From JABCPE02 sp963516475 (GTDB taxonomy: Bacteria > Bacteroidota > Bacteroidia > Flavobacteriales > Weeksellaceae), in the NCBI GenBank assembly GCA_963516475.1, contig CAUQBR010000002.1, positions 1 to 64,000 on the forward strand: a stretch of DNA of 64,000 bases, in the 5' to 3' direction. Below, one piece after another: positions 1 through 8,715 of this stretch (positions within the stretch are counted from its first letter, which is position 1; each line of letters opens with the position of its first letter). The notes beneath the pieces are model-generated. The model had not been told where the DNA came from and searched no databases. It saw nothing but the letters and a program-made list of their open reading frames with translations. Both the position numbers and the translations under genes were made by a program.

Positions 1-79
1 TGCTCCCCACGACTACTTGATTTTTACTGCAATTTATCAACAGTAAAGCCAAAAATACTAGTGCGATTACTCTTTTCAT
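1..79 (-). CDS. Putative lipoprotein, N-terminal fragment (cut by window edge)
   Basis: Only the first 26 codons are in the window. They start at an ATG and read as a lysine/arginine n-region, a long hydrophobic stretch and a lipobox-like LLINC with the cysteine at residue 17. This is a typical Bacteroidetes lipoprotein signal. The mature protein lies outside the window, so no function can be given. Confidence 0.6.
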   Translation of the reverse strand, partial: MKRVIALVFLALLLINCSKNQVVVGS

Positions 80-111
80 GATGTTATTATTTAAAATTAT
101 TGCTTAAAACT

Positions 112-130
112 AAAAAACCAAGAGGTTTTC
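112..130 (-). terminator. Probable terminator of speB
   Basis: A small hairpin (AAAACC, loop AAGA, GGTTTT) lies 29 bases past the speB stop. On the minus strand it runs into a short T-tract. The stem is only six base pairs. Confidence 0.45.
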
Positions 131-158
131 CATCTTTCCGAGAGGGTTTTAGTCTCAT

Positions 159-1013
159 TTATTTTTTAGACAAATGGTAGTAAGCCAGCATTTTGTAGTA
201 TAATTTCGCTGCCAAGAATGCCGTAGGTTTTGGATTAGCAGAATCCATCAGCTCCACGATATCAAATGCTACTACATTACATTTTTCAAAAACTTTCTTT
301 AATAATTTCAAAGTAGGATACCAAGCCAATCCCCCTGGTTCTGGCGTTCCCGTAGATGGCGCAATAGATGGATCAAAAGCATCCAAATCTATCGTAATAT
401 ACACATTACCAGAAACTTTACTAAGGACATCTTCTATCCAGTTTGGATTTTCAGCAATCTCATGCGCCCAGAAACACTGTCCTTTTGGGACATACTGCAT
501 TTCTTCCACATCACACGAACGGATTCCTACCTGAACCAAATTATGCTTTTGATTAGCCTCAAAAACAGCACAAGCATGATTAGAAGTAGAACCATGAAAC
601 TCTGGTCTTAGGTCTGTATGAGCATCCAGCTGAAGCACCGTAAGGTTTTCGTACTTCTCTCCCACTGCACGGATAGAACCGATGGACACAGAATGTTCCC
701 CACCAAAAAGCGTAAAAAGCTTGTCTTCATACTGGAGTATTTCTTTTGTTTTTTGATAAACCGCCTCTGTCATGGCTTCTGGCGAAGAGTCCTCTGTAAC
801 TTCCCCAGCCAAATAAACTCCCTCCAAATATGGCTCTGTAGCAGTCTCTATATCATAGAGTTCCATATTTTCTGATGCATCTAAGAAAAGTTCAGGGCCT
901 TTATCCGCTCCCTTTCCCCAAGTAGAAGTTCCATCATAGGGAACTGTTACAAGCATTACTTTTGAATTTTCTAATGTTGCATTTTCTTCTGGTATTCCTG
1001 CGTATGTTTTCAT
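159..1013 (-). CDS. speB: Agmatinase (ureohydrolase family)
   Basis: This 284-residue protein should hydrolyse agmatine to putrescine and urea in the cytoplasm. All manganese-binding motifs of the arginase/agmatinase fold are visible: GGEHS at residues 104-108 (His107), DAHTD at 130-134 and DLDAFDPS at 209-216 (Asp209, Asp211), followed by the TGTPEPGG segment. The length is normal for the family. The gene stands alone on the minus strand. Its natural partner, an arginine decarboxylase, lies about 37 kb away at 37947-39338, so the two-step arginine-to-putrescine route is complete in this window. Formiminoglutamase is a less likely alternative within the same fold. Confidence 0.9.
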   Translation of the reverse strand: MKTYAGIPEENATLENSKVMLVTVPYDGTSTWGKGADKGPELFLDASENMELYDIETATEPYLEGVYLAGEVTEDSSPEAMTEAVYQKTKEILQYEDKLFTLFGGEHSVSIGSIRAVGEKYENLTVLQLDAHTDLRPEFHGSTSNHACAVFEANQKHNLVQVGIRSCDVEEMQYVPKGQCFWAHEIAENPNWIEDVLSKVSGNVYITIDLDAFDPSIAPSTGTPEPGGLAWYPTLKLLKKVFEKCNVVAFDIVELMDSANPKPTAFLAAKLYYKMLAYYHLSKK

Positions 1014-1056
1014 TTTTTATGTATTTAAATTCTATTTTTAACTAATTTTCAATCAC

Positions 1057-1914
1057 TTATCTCAAATCACAAATCTCCTTCACAAGAGCGGGATATTTCT
1101 CAAATAATTTTTTACCCCCAGCGATTTCTCCCTTTATTTCTACTATATTATCATAATTAATATGCGGATATTTTTCATAGACAATGTCCCTTATCTCGCA
1201 TTCATCTTCGTTTTCATGGTTTTCAGAATAGGCATCATCACTCACATAGAGCAGTTCCTCTGCCCAAGTGTCCCCAATGTCAAAATGATATTTTCCACTG
1301 ATGAAAGCATTGATATCTTTGGTTATATCCTCAAAAAATTCTTTCCCTTTCAGCAGAAGCCAGCATCGGAAATAGATAAATCCATCGGCAGAAACATAAG
1401 GCTCTTCCTCAAAGCTATAAACACCATCTTTTTTCTCAAAATCACAATTCAAAATGATGTAAAGCTCTGCTATTTGGGCGGTATATAGTTCCATCAGTTT
1501 TTCTTGCATAGTTTTTTCAAAAGATACCAAACGCTCTTTTCCATGCTTCGCTAGATAACTTGTCAGCTTTTCCAGATGCTCTTCTACATCGTAGGCATCC
1601 CACTTTTTCTTGTTGTATTTATAGCTTTTTTCGATGGCTTCCCAAAACAAAAATTCAGCTTTTTCCTCCTCGCTCATTTCTATTTTAGCAGGAATTTCTT
1701 CGTTTGGAGAAACTTCTACATAGCCTTTTTTCATTTTTTGAGCGATGAGTTTTTCGCTTTCCTTTTGGCATTCCTCTTCACTCGCGAATTTCTTTGTCAT
1801 TTCTCGCCCAGCAGTTCCTATTTTTCCATAATGAACGATTTGCTCCTCCCCTTCATATTCTATATTCCAAAACTTATCGGACAAATCATTTTGATTGATA
1901 AAAAACCTTTTCAT
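1057..1914 (-). CDS. WGR domain plus DUF4240 protein
   Basis: The ATG at 1914 is preferred to a GTG one codon upstream, giving 285 residues. The first 70 or so residues look like a WGR domain (FWNIEYEGEEQIVHYGKIGTAG region), a nucleic-acid-associated fold also found in PARPs and MolR-like proteins. Residues about 88-230 match DUF4240: FWEAIEKS near its start and a YFRCWLLLKGKEFFED segment. There is no signal peptide or membrane segment, so it should be cytoplasmic. The function of the WGR-DUF4240 combination is not established. It sits 24 bp downstream of murA and may be co-transcribed with it. Confidence 0.7.
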   Translation of the reverse strand: MKRFFINQNDLSDKFWNIEYEGEEQIVHYGKIGTAGREMTKKFASEEECQKESEKLIAQKMKKGYVEVSPNEEIPAKIEMSEEEKAEFLFWEAIEKSYKYNKKKWDAYDVEEHLEKLTSYLAKHGKERLVSFEKTMQEKLMELYTAQIAELYIILNCDFEKKDGVYSFEEEPYVSADGFIYFRCWLLLKGKEFFEDITKDINAFISGKYHFDIGDTWAEELLYVSDDAYSENHENEDECEIRDIVYEKYPHINYDNIVEIKGEIAGGKKLFEKYPALVKEICDLR

Positions 1915-1938
1915 CACTCGTTTTTTTTGAATATTAAA

Positions 1939-3252
1939 TTAAATTTTTATTCGCTCAATATCTGCGCCTATGGCTTTTAGTCGGTCTTCTATATCTTCGT
2001 AGCCTCGGTCTATCTGCTCTATATTGTGAATTATACTTTTTCCCTCAGCAGAAAGAGCCGCTATCAGAAGGGCATTTCCTGCTCTGATGTCTGGCGAAAT
2101 CAATGTAGTTCCTCTCAACGGCGTTTCGTGGTTAAGTCCGATTACTGTGGCTCTATGCGGGTCACAAAGGATGATTTGAGCTCCCATATCGATTAGTTTA
2201 TCTACGAAAAACAAACGGCTTTCGAACATTTTCTGATGAACAAGAACACTTCCTTTCGCCTGAGTAGCCACAACTAAAATAATTGAAAGCAAATCTGGCG
2301 TAAAACCTGGCCAAGGAGCATCAGAAACGGTTAAAATAGACCCATCGATGAACTTTTGTATTTTATAATTTTCCTGTGATGGGATGTAGATATCATCTCC
2401 TTTTCGCTCTAATTTTATTCCTAATTTTCGGAATGTATCAGGAATGATGCCGAGCTGTTCCCAGTTCACATTCTTGATGGTAATTTCTGACTTTGTCATC
2501 GCTGCCAGCCCAATCCAAGAGCCGATTTCCACCATATCTGGAAGGAGAACATGCTCCGTTCCTCCTAGGCTTTCCACACCTTCTATGGTCAGCAGGTTAG
2601 AGCCTATTCCTGTTATTTTCGCTCCCATTCTATTGAGCATCTTGCAGAGCTGCTGGAGATATGGCTCACAGGCTGCATTGTAAATTTGGGTCGTTCCTTT
2701 AGCCAAAACGGCCGCCATGATGATATTAGCAGTCCCCGTTACCGAAGCCTCCTCCAAGAGAATAAATTTTCCGTTTAATTCCTTGGCTGTAAGGGTGTAA
2801 AAACTTTCTTCTTCATTAAAATTAAATTCCGCTCCCAGCTCCACAAACCCCTGAAAATGAGTATCCAGCCTTCTTCTTCCTATTTTGTCTCCTCCTGGTG
2901 TAGGCATATACGCCTCACCAAAGCGCGCAAGCATCGGCCCTAAAAGCATCACAGAGCCCCTAAGTTTTGCGCCATCTTTTCTAAATTCCTTTGATTTAAT
3001 GTAGTCAAAATGGATATTATCAGCCTGAAAAGTAAAATCGCCTTTTCCGTTTTTATTTACTTTTACCCCAAAATCTTGCAGGATTTCTATCAAACGATTA
3101 ACATCCTTGATGTCTGGTATATTACTGATTCTCACAGGCTCAGAAGTCAAAAGCACGGCGCAAAGTATTTGCAGTGCTTCGTTTTTAGCTCCTTGTGGCG
3201 TAATTTCTCCGCTTAGTTTTTTTCCTCCTCTTATCTGAAATGCTTCTGTCAT
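1939..3252 (-). CDS. murA: UDP-N-acetylglucosamine 1-carboxyvinyltransferase
   Basis: MurA transfers enolpyruvate from PEP to UDP-GlcNAc, the first committed step of peptidoglycan synthesis. The 437 residues cover the whole EPSP-synthase-like double-domain fold, starting TEAFQIRGGKKLSGEI and containing the QGAKNEAL segment (Lys23, Asn24). The loop that in E. coli carries the PEP-binding cysteine (Cys115) reads PGGDKIGRRRLDTH here, so the cysteine position is aspartate (Asp122). Known natural Asp variants, such as in Mycobacterium tuberculosis and Chlamydia, are insensitive to fosfomycin. The start ATG overlaps the stop of the upstream DUF4290 gene by four bases, which suggests translational coupling. 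Confidence 0.93.
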   Translation of the reverse strand: MTEAFQIRGGKKLSGEITPQGAKNEALQILCAVLLTSEPVRISNIPDIKDVNRLIEILQDFGVKVNKNGKGDFTFQADNIHFDYIKSKEFRKDGAKLRGSVMLLGPMLARFGEAYMPTPGGDKIGRRRLDTHFQGFVELGAEFNFNEEESFYTLTAKELNGKFILLEEASVTGTANIIMAAVLAKGTTQIYNAACEPYLQQLCKMLNRMGAKITGIGSNLLTIEGVESLGGTEHVLLPDMVEIGSWIGLAAMTKSEITIKNVNWEQLGIIPDTFRKLGIKLERKGDDIYIPSQENYKIQKFIDGSILTVSDAPWPGFTPDLLSIILVVATQAKGSVLVHQKMFESRLFFVDKLIDMGAQIILCDPHRATVIGLNHETPLRGTTLISPDIRAGNALLIAALSAEGKSIIHNIEQIDRGYEDIEDRLKAIGADIERIKI

Positions 3253-3866
3253 CTTTTTCTATTTTTTTGGGAATGATGGTTTCTTTTTTTATGATTATTT
3301 CTCTTATTTCTGTTGGAATGATAGATTTTACTTTTATCCAAAGTTTCTATTCCTGTCAAGTCTAATTTATCCTGAGAAAGTTCCTTCAAATGCCTGAAAA
3401 TCACTTCGTCCTGCACATGCTCTTTGTTATAGACATTATAGGATTTTTTCATATTATTGGCAATTACATGTATCAGAGCCTCTTTCTCCTCGCCTTCTTC
3501 CAGCTCTATAGCTCTATCTATGAGCTGCAAAATGCTCTTTCCGTAGAATTTATATTCATTGTCAAAAGAAGGATAATCCATCCCATTAGGCTTTTGGTCA
3601 AGTTCCTCCTTCGTTGGGAAAGGATACGGCGCATCTACATCCAAATCATAATCTGCTAAAATATACAGATGATCCCAGAGTTTATGCTTATAATTTTCCT
3701 CATCGCGGAGATGAGGATTTCTTTGTCCCATAAATTCTACTATGGTTTTCGCCACTTCGTTTCGTTCTTCCTTAGAAGGTAGTGATTTACAGTACTCTAC
3801 CATCTGCTGGATATTTCTGCCATATTCTGGCATGAGTAACTTTGTGCGGTTTGTGTTATACTCCAT
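3249..3866 (-). CDS. DUF4290 family protein
   Basis: This 205-residue protein matches the Bacteroidetes-specific DUF4290 family: it begins MEYNTNRTKLLMPEYGRNIQ and has a conserved LPSKEERN segment. The C-terminal 35 residues are very basic and rich in Asn/Arg/Lys/His, which suggests nucleic-acid or ribosome contact, but that is inference only. It lies directly between mpl and murA and overlaps murA by four bases. The placement among peptidoglycan genes is recurrent in this lineage as far as I know. No catalytic motif is evident. Confidence 0.8.
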   Translation of the reverse strand: MEYNTNRTKLLMPEYGRNIQQMVEYCKSLPSKEERNEVAKTIVEFMGQRNPHLRDEENYKHKLWDHLYILADYDLDVDAPYPFPTKEELDQKPNGMDYPSFDNEYKFYGKSILQLIDRAIELEEGEEKEALIHVIANNMKKSYNVYNKEHVQDEVIFRHLKELSQDKLDLTGIETLDKSKIYHSNRNKRNNHKKRNHHSQKNRKR

Positions 3867-3919
3867 TATTTTTATTGATAATATTTTGAATAAGCCTAAA
3901 CGACCTATTTCATTGAAAA

Positions 3920-5257
3920 CTAATTAACTAAGTCTAATCCTCCGAAATTCCCTGAACTCATCATCAGGTAAGCGCCTTGGGTCTTGTCCAGCGTGTTCCA
4001 ATATTCGTGGAGACTTTCAGCATTGGTAAAGACTTTCAGGTCTGGATTACCGAATTTTTCTTTAATCATTTCAGGCGAAATCGGTTCCATTCTCTTGATT
4101 TTCAGGGCTTCTTCCAAATAGAAAATCACTCCTGTATCCAGCCCGTCCATCGCTCCTTTATATTGTTCTAAAAATATGGGATTCAGCGAACTATAAGTAT
4201 GAAGCTCTAAAAATCCGTAAGTTTTTTCCTGCTTAAACTGCTCCTTGAAAGCCGCCACAGTGGCTTTTACTTTGGATGGAGCGTGTGCAAAATCTTTATA
4301 CAAAATTCCGCCATCTTTTCTTTCCACTTTTTCTAATCGTTTGGAAGCACCTTTAAAACCCATTATCGCCTCATAAAACTCCTCTTCCATGATGCCCAGC
4401 TGCTGGCAGATAAGTTTTGCGCCTTCCATGTTGAGCAAGTTATGTTTCCCAAAAACAGAGAGCGGAATTTCGCCCATGCCTGTTTTTAGATAAACTTTTC
4501 CCTCACGAATGCTGTATTCAGGAGTTTTGTAAGGCAGTTTTCGGAAATATTTCTGGCTGTTTTCTACGATTTTTACCACTTCTTCATCCTCTTCATTATA
4601 CACTAAAACTCCGCCAGAAGTGATGCTTTCAGTGAATTTTCTGAACTGTTCTAAATAATCATCAAAAGTCTTAAAAACATTGATATGATCCCATGCAATG
4701 CCGCTGATTAGCGCTATATTTGGGTGATAATGCAGGAATTTAGGTTGTCTGTCATCAGCGGAAGAAAGATACTCATCGCCTTCCAAAATCATAAAGTCTG
4801 TATCCTCGGTGATTTTCACCATGCAGTCAAACCCTTCCAACTGGGCGCCCACCATATAGTCTATTTCCTTGTTATGAAAATTCAGCACATGCAGAATCAT
4901 AGAAGTGATGGTTGTTTTCCCATGTGAACCAGCAATGACCACTCTGGTTTTTTCCTTGCTCTGCTGATAGAGAAATTCTGGATACGAATAGATTTTTAAT
5001 TCCAATTCCTTGGCTCTTGCCAGTTCTGGATTGTCCGCATGAGCGTGCATTCCTAAAATTACAGCATCTATATCCGCTGTGATTTTCTCTGGAAACCAGC
5101 CAAACTCCTTTGGAAGAATGCCCTTCTGCTCCAATCGTGTTTTTGAGGGTTCAAAGATGGCATCATCAGAGCCTGTAACCTCAAAACCTTTATTTTTCAG
5201 TGCGATAGCAAGATTGTGCATGGCACTCCCTCCTATAGCGATAAAATGAACTTTCAT
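3920..5257 (-). CDS. mpl: Mur ligase, UDP-MurNAc:tripeptide ligase type
   Basis: This 445-residue protein has the three-domain Mur ligase layout: an N-terminal Rossmann-like segment (FIAIGGSAMHNLA), the ATP-binding loop GSHGKTT at residues 110-116, and the ligase C-terminal domain with HAPSKVKA. The segment LGMHAHADNPEL replaces the equivalent part of MurC and points to the Mpl branch, which re-attaches salvaged L-Ala-D-Glu-mDAP to UDP-MurNAc. MurC is the alternative. It sits 9 bp downstream of an acyltransferase gene and 53 bp upstream of the DUF4290-murA pair, so a cell-envelope operon of four genes is likely. Confidence 0.8.
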   Translation of the reverse strand: MKVHFIAIGGSAMHNLAIALKNKGFEVTGSDDAIFEPSKTRLEQKGILPKEFGWFPEKITADIDAVILGMHAHADNPELARAKELELKIYSYPEFLYQQSKEKTRVVIAGSHGKTTITSMILHVLNFHNKEIDYMVGAQLEGFDCMVKITEDTDFMILEGDEYLSSADDRQPKFLHYHPNIALISGIAWDHINVFKTFDDYLEQFRKFTESITSGGVLVYNEEDEEVVKIVENSQKYFRKLPYKTPEYSIREGKVYLKTGMGEIPLSVFGKHNLLNMEGAKLICQQLGIMEEEFYEAIMGFKGASKRLEKVERKDGGILYKDFAHAPSKVKATVAAFKEQFKQEKTYGFLELHTYSSLNPIFLEQYKGAMDGLDTGVIFYLEEALKIKRMEPISPEMIKEKFGNPDLKVFTNAESLHEYWNTLDKTQGAYLMMSSGNFGGLDLVN

Positions 5258-5266
5258 ATTTTTCTC

Positions 5267-6088
5267 TTATGCTTGTGGTTTTTCTTCTTGTTTTTCTGTC
5301 TCCTCTTGTTTTTTTCGTTCCAGCTCTTGGTCGTATTCGTGGAGGACATTGTGCTTTGGTGTCTGCTCTATGGCATTCATGATTTTATCCAAAATCTCTT
5401 CAGCGCTTTCGTTGTCGTAATCTATGTCAAGCGGTTTTTTAAACTCCATTGTCGGCTGCACGCCCGTCACTTTCAGTCTTAATCCTTTTTTGTCAAAAGC
5501 CCTACGGAAACCATTGATTTTCACAGGAATTACTATCGCTCTCTGCTGAAGGACAAGTTTCGCAGTTCCCTTTCTCCCAGGAGCAAAAGCAGCCGTAGTT
5601 CCCTGCGGGAAAGATACCACCCAGCCGTTGTCCAGCGCTTTTAGGATGTTTTCTACTTCGGACATATCTACTTTTCTATTGACATTCTGCCCGTTGGCAC
5701 GCCAAGTTCTTTTCACAGTAACAGCTCCCACCAGCTTAAAAATCCTTGTCAGAAGCCCTTTGTTCATGGTTTCTTCCGCTGCCACATAGTAGAAATCTAC
5801 TTTGGGATTGAGAATGTAAATAGGATTCGCAATCGTATTGATAAAGCCGTTATTCACCGCACAAAAGACATGATACATCGCTGCCACATCCGCAAAATAA
5901 GTCTGGTGATTAGAAACGAAAAGCACATTGGTCTTCGGTAAATCCACCAAATGCTCCGTTCCTGTGATTTTCAGTTTATTAAAACCATTGAACCTTCGGT
6001 AAGAAACCAGCCCAAAGATAAACACCACCAATCTTTTCAAAATATACCAGTTGCCAAAGGCATCTGTAAATATGTTTTTCTTTCCCAT
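5267..6088 (-). CDS. plsC: 1-acyl-sn-glycerol-3-phosphate acyltransferase family protein
   Basis: This 273-residue PlsC-like acyltransferase would place an acyl chain on lysophosphatidate at the inner membrane. The catalytic block reads SNHQTYFAD, with His61 and Asp67 separated by five residues rather than the usual four of the HX4D motif. The second motif reads FPQGTT instead of FPEGT. A hydrophobic stretch at about residues 19-30 may anchor it. The C-terminus is a Lys/Glu/Gln-rich tail of about 25 residues. The gene precedes mpl by 9 bp on the same strand. Confidence 0.75.
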   Translation of the reverse strand: MGKKNIFTDAFGNWYILKRLVVFIFGLVSYRRFNGFNKLKITGTEHLVDLPKTNVLFVSNHQTYFADVAAMYHVFCAVNNGFINTIANPIYILNPKVDFYYVAAEETMNKGLLTRIFKLVGAVTVKRTWRANGQNVNRKVDMSEVENILKALDNGWVVSFPQGTTAAFAPGRKGTAKLVLQQRAIVIPVKINGFRRAFDKKGLRLKVTGVQPTMEFKKPLDIDYDNESAEEILDKIMNAIEQTPKHNVLHEYDQELERKKQEETEKQEEKPQA

Positions 6089-6148
6089 TTTTTGATTTTA
6101 AAAACGAAATATAAAGCCCCAAATTTAAGGATTTTTCCCTTGCCGAGA

Positions 6149-6382
6149 CTAATTCAGCATTATTTTTTCAGCATATTTCTCTGCAAAAAGCTTTTTGTCC
6201 TCCTGCATTTTTTCCAAAGTCGCAGGCAGGCGGTAACCAAAAAGGAACTTTCTCTCCTCATCCAGAAAGAGAATTTCCTTTTCCTCGCCATCTATCATTT
6301 GGGCAAAAATATCCCACATAGACTGGTCTTTCAGCTTTAATAATTCAAAAAACTCCTTGGCTTGTATATGTATAGTTTTCAT
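6149..6382 (-). CDS. Small conserved-looking hypothetical protein
   Basis: This is a 77-residue protein starting at the ATG MKTIHIQAKEFF. An upstream in-frame TTG would add three residues but is less likely. It is soluble, charged and probably a mix of helix and strand, with no motif I recognise. It lies 60 bp upstream of plsC on the same strand and divergently from rel. Codon use and composition look like the neighbours, so I accept it as a real gene of unknown function. Confidence 0.55.
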   Translation of the reverse strand: MKTIHIQAKEFFELLKLKDQSMWDIFAQMIDGEEKEILFLDEERKFLFGYRLPATLEKMQEDKKLFAEKYAEKIMLN

Positions 6383-6430
6383 AAATTTCAAAATATTTAG
6401 AACTTACAAAAATATAAAAAAGAGAGGATA

Positions 6431-6462
6431 TTTGTAATGTTTAATATTTTTTATTACTTTCG
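6431..6462 (+). promoter_or_regulatory. Candidate promoter of rel
   Basis: A TTTG at 6431-6434 is separated by 20 bases from TACTTTCG at 6455-6462, which is one mismatch from the Bacteroidetes -7 consensus TAnnTTTG. The spacing fits the -33/-7 arrangement, and transcription would start about 20 bases before the rel ATG. Confidence 0.5.
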
Positions 6463-6485
6463 TAATATCCTAAAATTTCCCAAAG

Positions 6486-8684
6486 ATGAGCACCGATGAA
6501 CAACAAGAACGAATAGAAATCCTCAAAAGATACGATGACCTAATCCACCACACCTACCGAAAGCTGAATGAGGAACAGCTGGAACTCATCAAAAAGGCTT
6601 TTGATGTGGCTTGGGATGCCCACAAAGACCAGCGCCGAAAGACTGGAGAACCCTACATCTTTCATCCCATAGCGGTGGCAAAAATCGTGGCTGAGGAAAT
6701 AGGTCTAGGTGCTACCAGCATTGCGGCAGCGCTGCTTCATGATGTGATAGAAGACAGCGACTACACCTATGAAGACATAGAAAAACTCTTCGGAAAGAAA
6801 ATCGCTGATGTAGTGAACGGACTCACCAAAATTTCCGTGATGAATAACCAAAACATCTCTGTACAGTCCGAAAACTACCGAAAACTCCTGCTAACTCTAT
6901 CGGATGATTTTAGGGTAATTCTCATCAAAATAGCTGACCGTCTTCACAACATGAGAACGCTGGACAGCATGCGCCCAGACAAACAGAAAAAAATAGCCTC
7001 TGAGACCGTGTATATCTATGCTCCTATGGCTCACAGGCTGGGACTTTACAACATAAAATCTGAATTAGAGGATTTGTCCCTAAAATACAACATGCCCGAA
7101 ATCTACAACGAGATTTCTGAAAAACTCATCGTAGCTAAAGAACACCGTGAAAGCTATGTACAGGAGTTTATAGAGCATGTTTCTGAAAAACTGAAAGAAG
7201 AAAAACTCAATTTCAAGATTAAAGGAAGGGCAAAATCCATCAGCTCTATTTATAGAAAAATGCTGAAACAAAACATTCCTTTTGAGGAAGTTTATGATAA
7301 CTACGCCATCCGTGTCATCTACAAATCGGACTTTAAGAACGAGAAATTCCTCGCTTGGAAAATTTATTCCATCATTACCGACCTCTATCACAGTAATCCT
7401 GCACGAATGCGAGACTGGATTACCCAGCCGAGAAGTACAGGCTACGAAAGTCTTCATTTGACTATCCTAGGGCCTGATAACAAGTGGGTGGAAGTGCAAA
7501 TCCGAAGTGAGCGAATGGATGAAATCGCAGAAAAAGGAGTTGCTGCCCATTACAAATACAAAGAAGGTTTCAGCCAAAACTCTGATGACAAAAACTTTGA
7601 ACAATGGGTGGTTCAGATTCGGGAAGTTTTGGACAACCAGCAATCGCTCTCCACCACGGAGCTTTTGGATAGCATTAAGCTAAATCTCTACTCCAAAGAA
7701 GTTTTTATTTTTACACCAAAAGGAGATGTCAAAATCCTTCCAAAAGGTGCAACAGCACTGGATTTTGCTTTCATGGTGCATTCTGAACTGGGAATGAAGT
7801 GCAGCGGTGCCAAAATCAACGGCAAACTGCAGCCGATAAGTTATGTCCTAAAAAACGGCGACCAGATAGACATCATCTCCTCTCCCAACCAAAAACCGAA
7901 AAAAGATTGGCTGGATTTTGTGGTAACTTCAAAGGCTCGCTCTAAAATAAAGGCTGTTTTAAACTCAGAAAAAAACCAAAAAGTAGCCGAAGGAAAAGAA
8001 ATTTTCCAAAGGAAACTAAGACACGCTAAAATCAACTTTACAGAAGAGGAGCTCAACAATATTCAGAAATATTTTAATCTAAAAACCTCACAGGATTTAT
8101 TCCTGAAATTCTACGAAGGAACTCTGGACACTTCCAATTTAAAGGAATATTTGGACAGCAAAAAAAGTTTCTTTGGAAGCCTTTTGCAGCGGTTCCGAAA
8201 GGATAAAACAGAGTTTGTGGAAACACCAAAATCTGATTTGGACCTGATTGTTTTTGGGCGAAATGAAGAAAAATTATCCTATTCTTTCGCAAAATGCTGT
8301 ACGGTAATTCCTGGAGATAAGATTTTCGGATTTTTAACTATAAATGATGGCATTAAAGTGCATAATGAAAACTGTCCCAATGCGATAAACCTCCGCGCAA
8401 ACTACGACTATCGTGTGATGCTGGCGAAATGGGTGAACTCCGAAAGATTCATTAACAACATCAAAATAGAACTCCAAGGAATGGACAGAATGGGAATAAT
8501 AAATGATGTAGCATCCATTATCTCTAATAATATGCACATCGACATGAAAGGAATCTCTATCAACTCCATTGATGGAATTTTCATCGGAACCATCTCATTA
8601 GAAGTTAAAAACAAAAACCAGCTGGATGATTTATTGAAACAACTGGCACAGATAGAAGGCATTAAAAAAGTAAAAAGATTATAA
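6486..8684 (+). CDS. rel: Bifunctional (p)ppGpp synthetase/hydrolase, Rel/SpoT family
   Basis: This 732-residue protein makes and degrades the alarmone (p)ppGpp in the stringent response. The N-terminal HD hydrolase domain has HPIAVAKIVAEE and LLHDVIEDS, and HRLG follows near residue 180. The synthetase domain has the YESLHLTILGP motif near residue 325. A TGS domain (about 395-455, EVFIFTPKGDVKILPKGAT) and a C-terminal ACT domain (about 655-732) complete the standard long RSH layout. Both catalytic domains appear intact, so a bifunctional enzyme is expected. It is transcribed alone and ends at a strong bidirectional terminator. Confidence 0.93.
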   Translation: MSTDEQQERIEILKRYDDLIHHTYRKLNEEQLELIKKAFDVAWDAHKDQRRKTGEPYIFHPIAVAKIVAEEIGLGATSIAAALLHDVIEDSDYTYEDIEKLFGKKIADVVNGLTKISVMNNQNISVQSENYRKLLLTLSDDFRVILIKIADRLHNMRTLDSMRPDKQKKIASETVYIYAPMAHRLGLYNIKSELEDLSLKYNMPEIYNEISEKLIVAKEHRESYVQEFIEHVSEKLKEEKLNFKIKGRAKSISSIYRKMLKQNIPFEEVYDNYAIRVIYKSDFKNEKFLAWKIYSIITDLYHSNPARMRDWITQPRSTGYESLHLTILGPDNKWVEVQIRSERMDEIAEKGVAAHYKYKEGFSQNSDDKNFEQWVVQIREVLDNQQSLSTTELLDSIKLNLYSKEVFIFTPKGDVKILPKGATALDFAFMVHSELGMKCSGAKINGKLQPISYVLKNGDQIDIISSPNQKPKKDWLDFVVTSKARSKIKAVLNSEKNQKVAEGKEIFQRKLRHAKINFTEEELNNIQKYFNLKTSQDLFLKFYEGTLDTSNLKEYLDSKKSFFGSLLQRFRKDKTEFVETPKSDLDLIVFGRNEEKLSYSFAKCCTVIPGDKIFGFLTINDGIKVHNENCPNAINLRANYDYRVMLAKWVNSERFINNIKIELQGMDRMGIINDVASIISNNMHIDMKGISINSIDGIFIGTISLEVKNKNQLDDLLKQLAQIEGIKKVKRL

Positions 8685-8687
8685 AAA

Positions 8688-8708
8688 AACGCCCTAAAAA
8701 AGGGCGTT
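8688..8708. terminator. Bidirectional terminator between rel and the facing lipoprotein gene
   Basis: A perfect 8-bp stem (AACGCCCT / AGGGCGTT) with an A5 loop is flanked by A-rich and T-rich tracts on the proper sides. It serves both converging genes. Confidence 0.85.
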
Positions 8709-8715
8709 TATGTTT

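Noticed and set aside
6149..6391. Extended TTG start of the small gene upstream of plsC
   Set aside because: An ATG three codons later gives a normal start; the TTG has no support.
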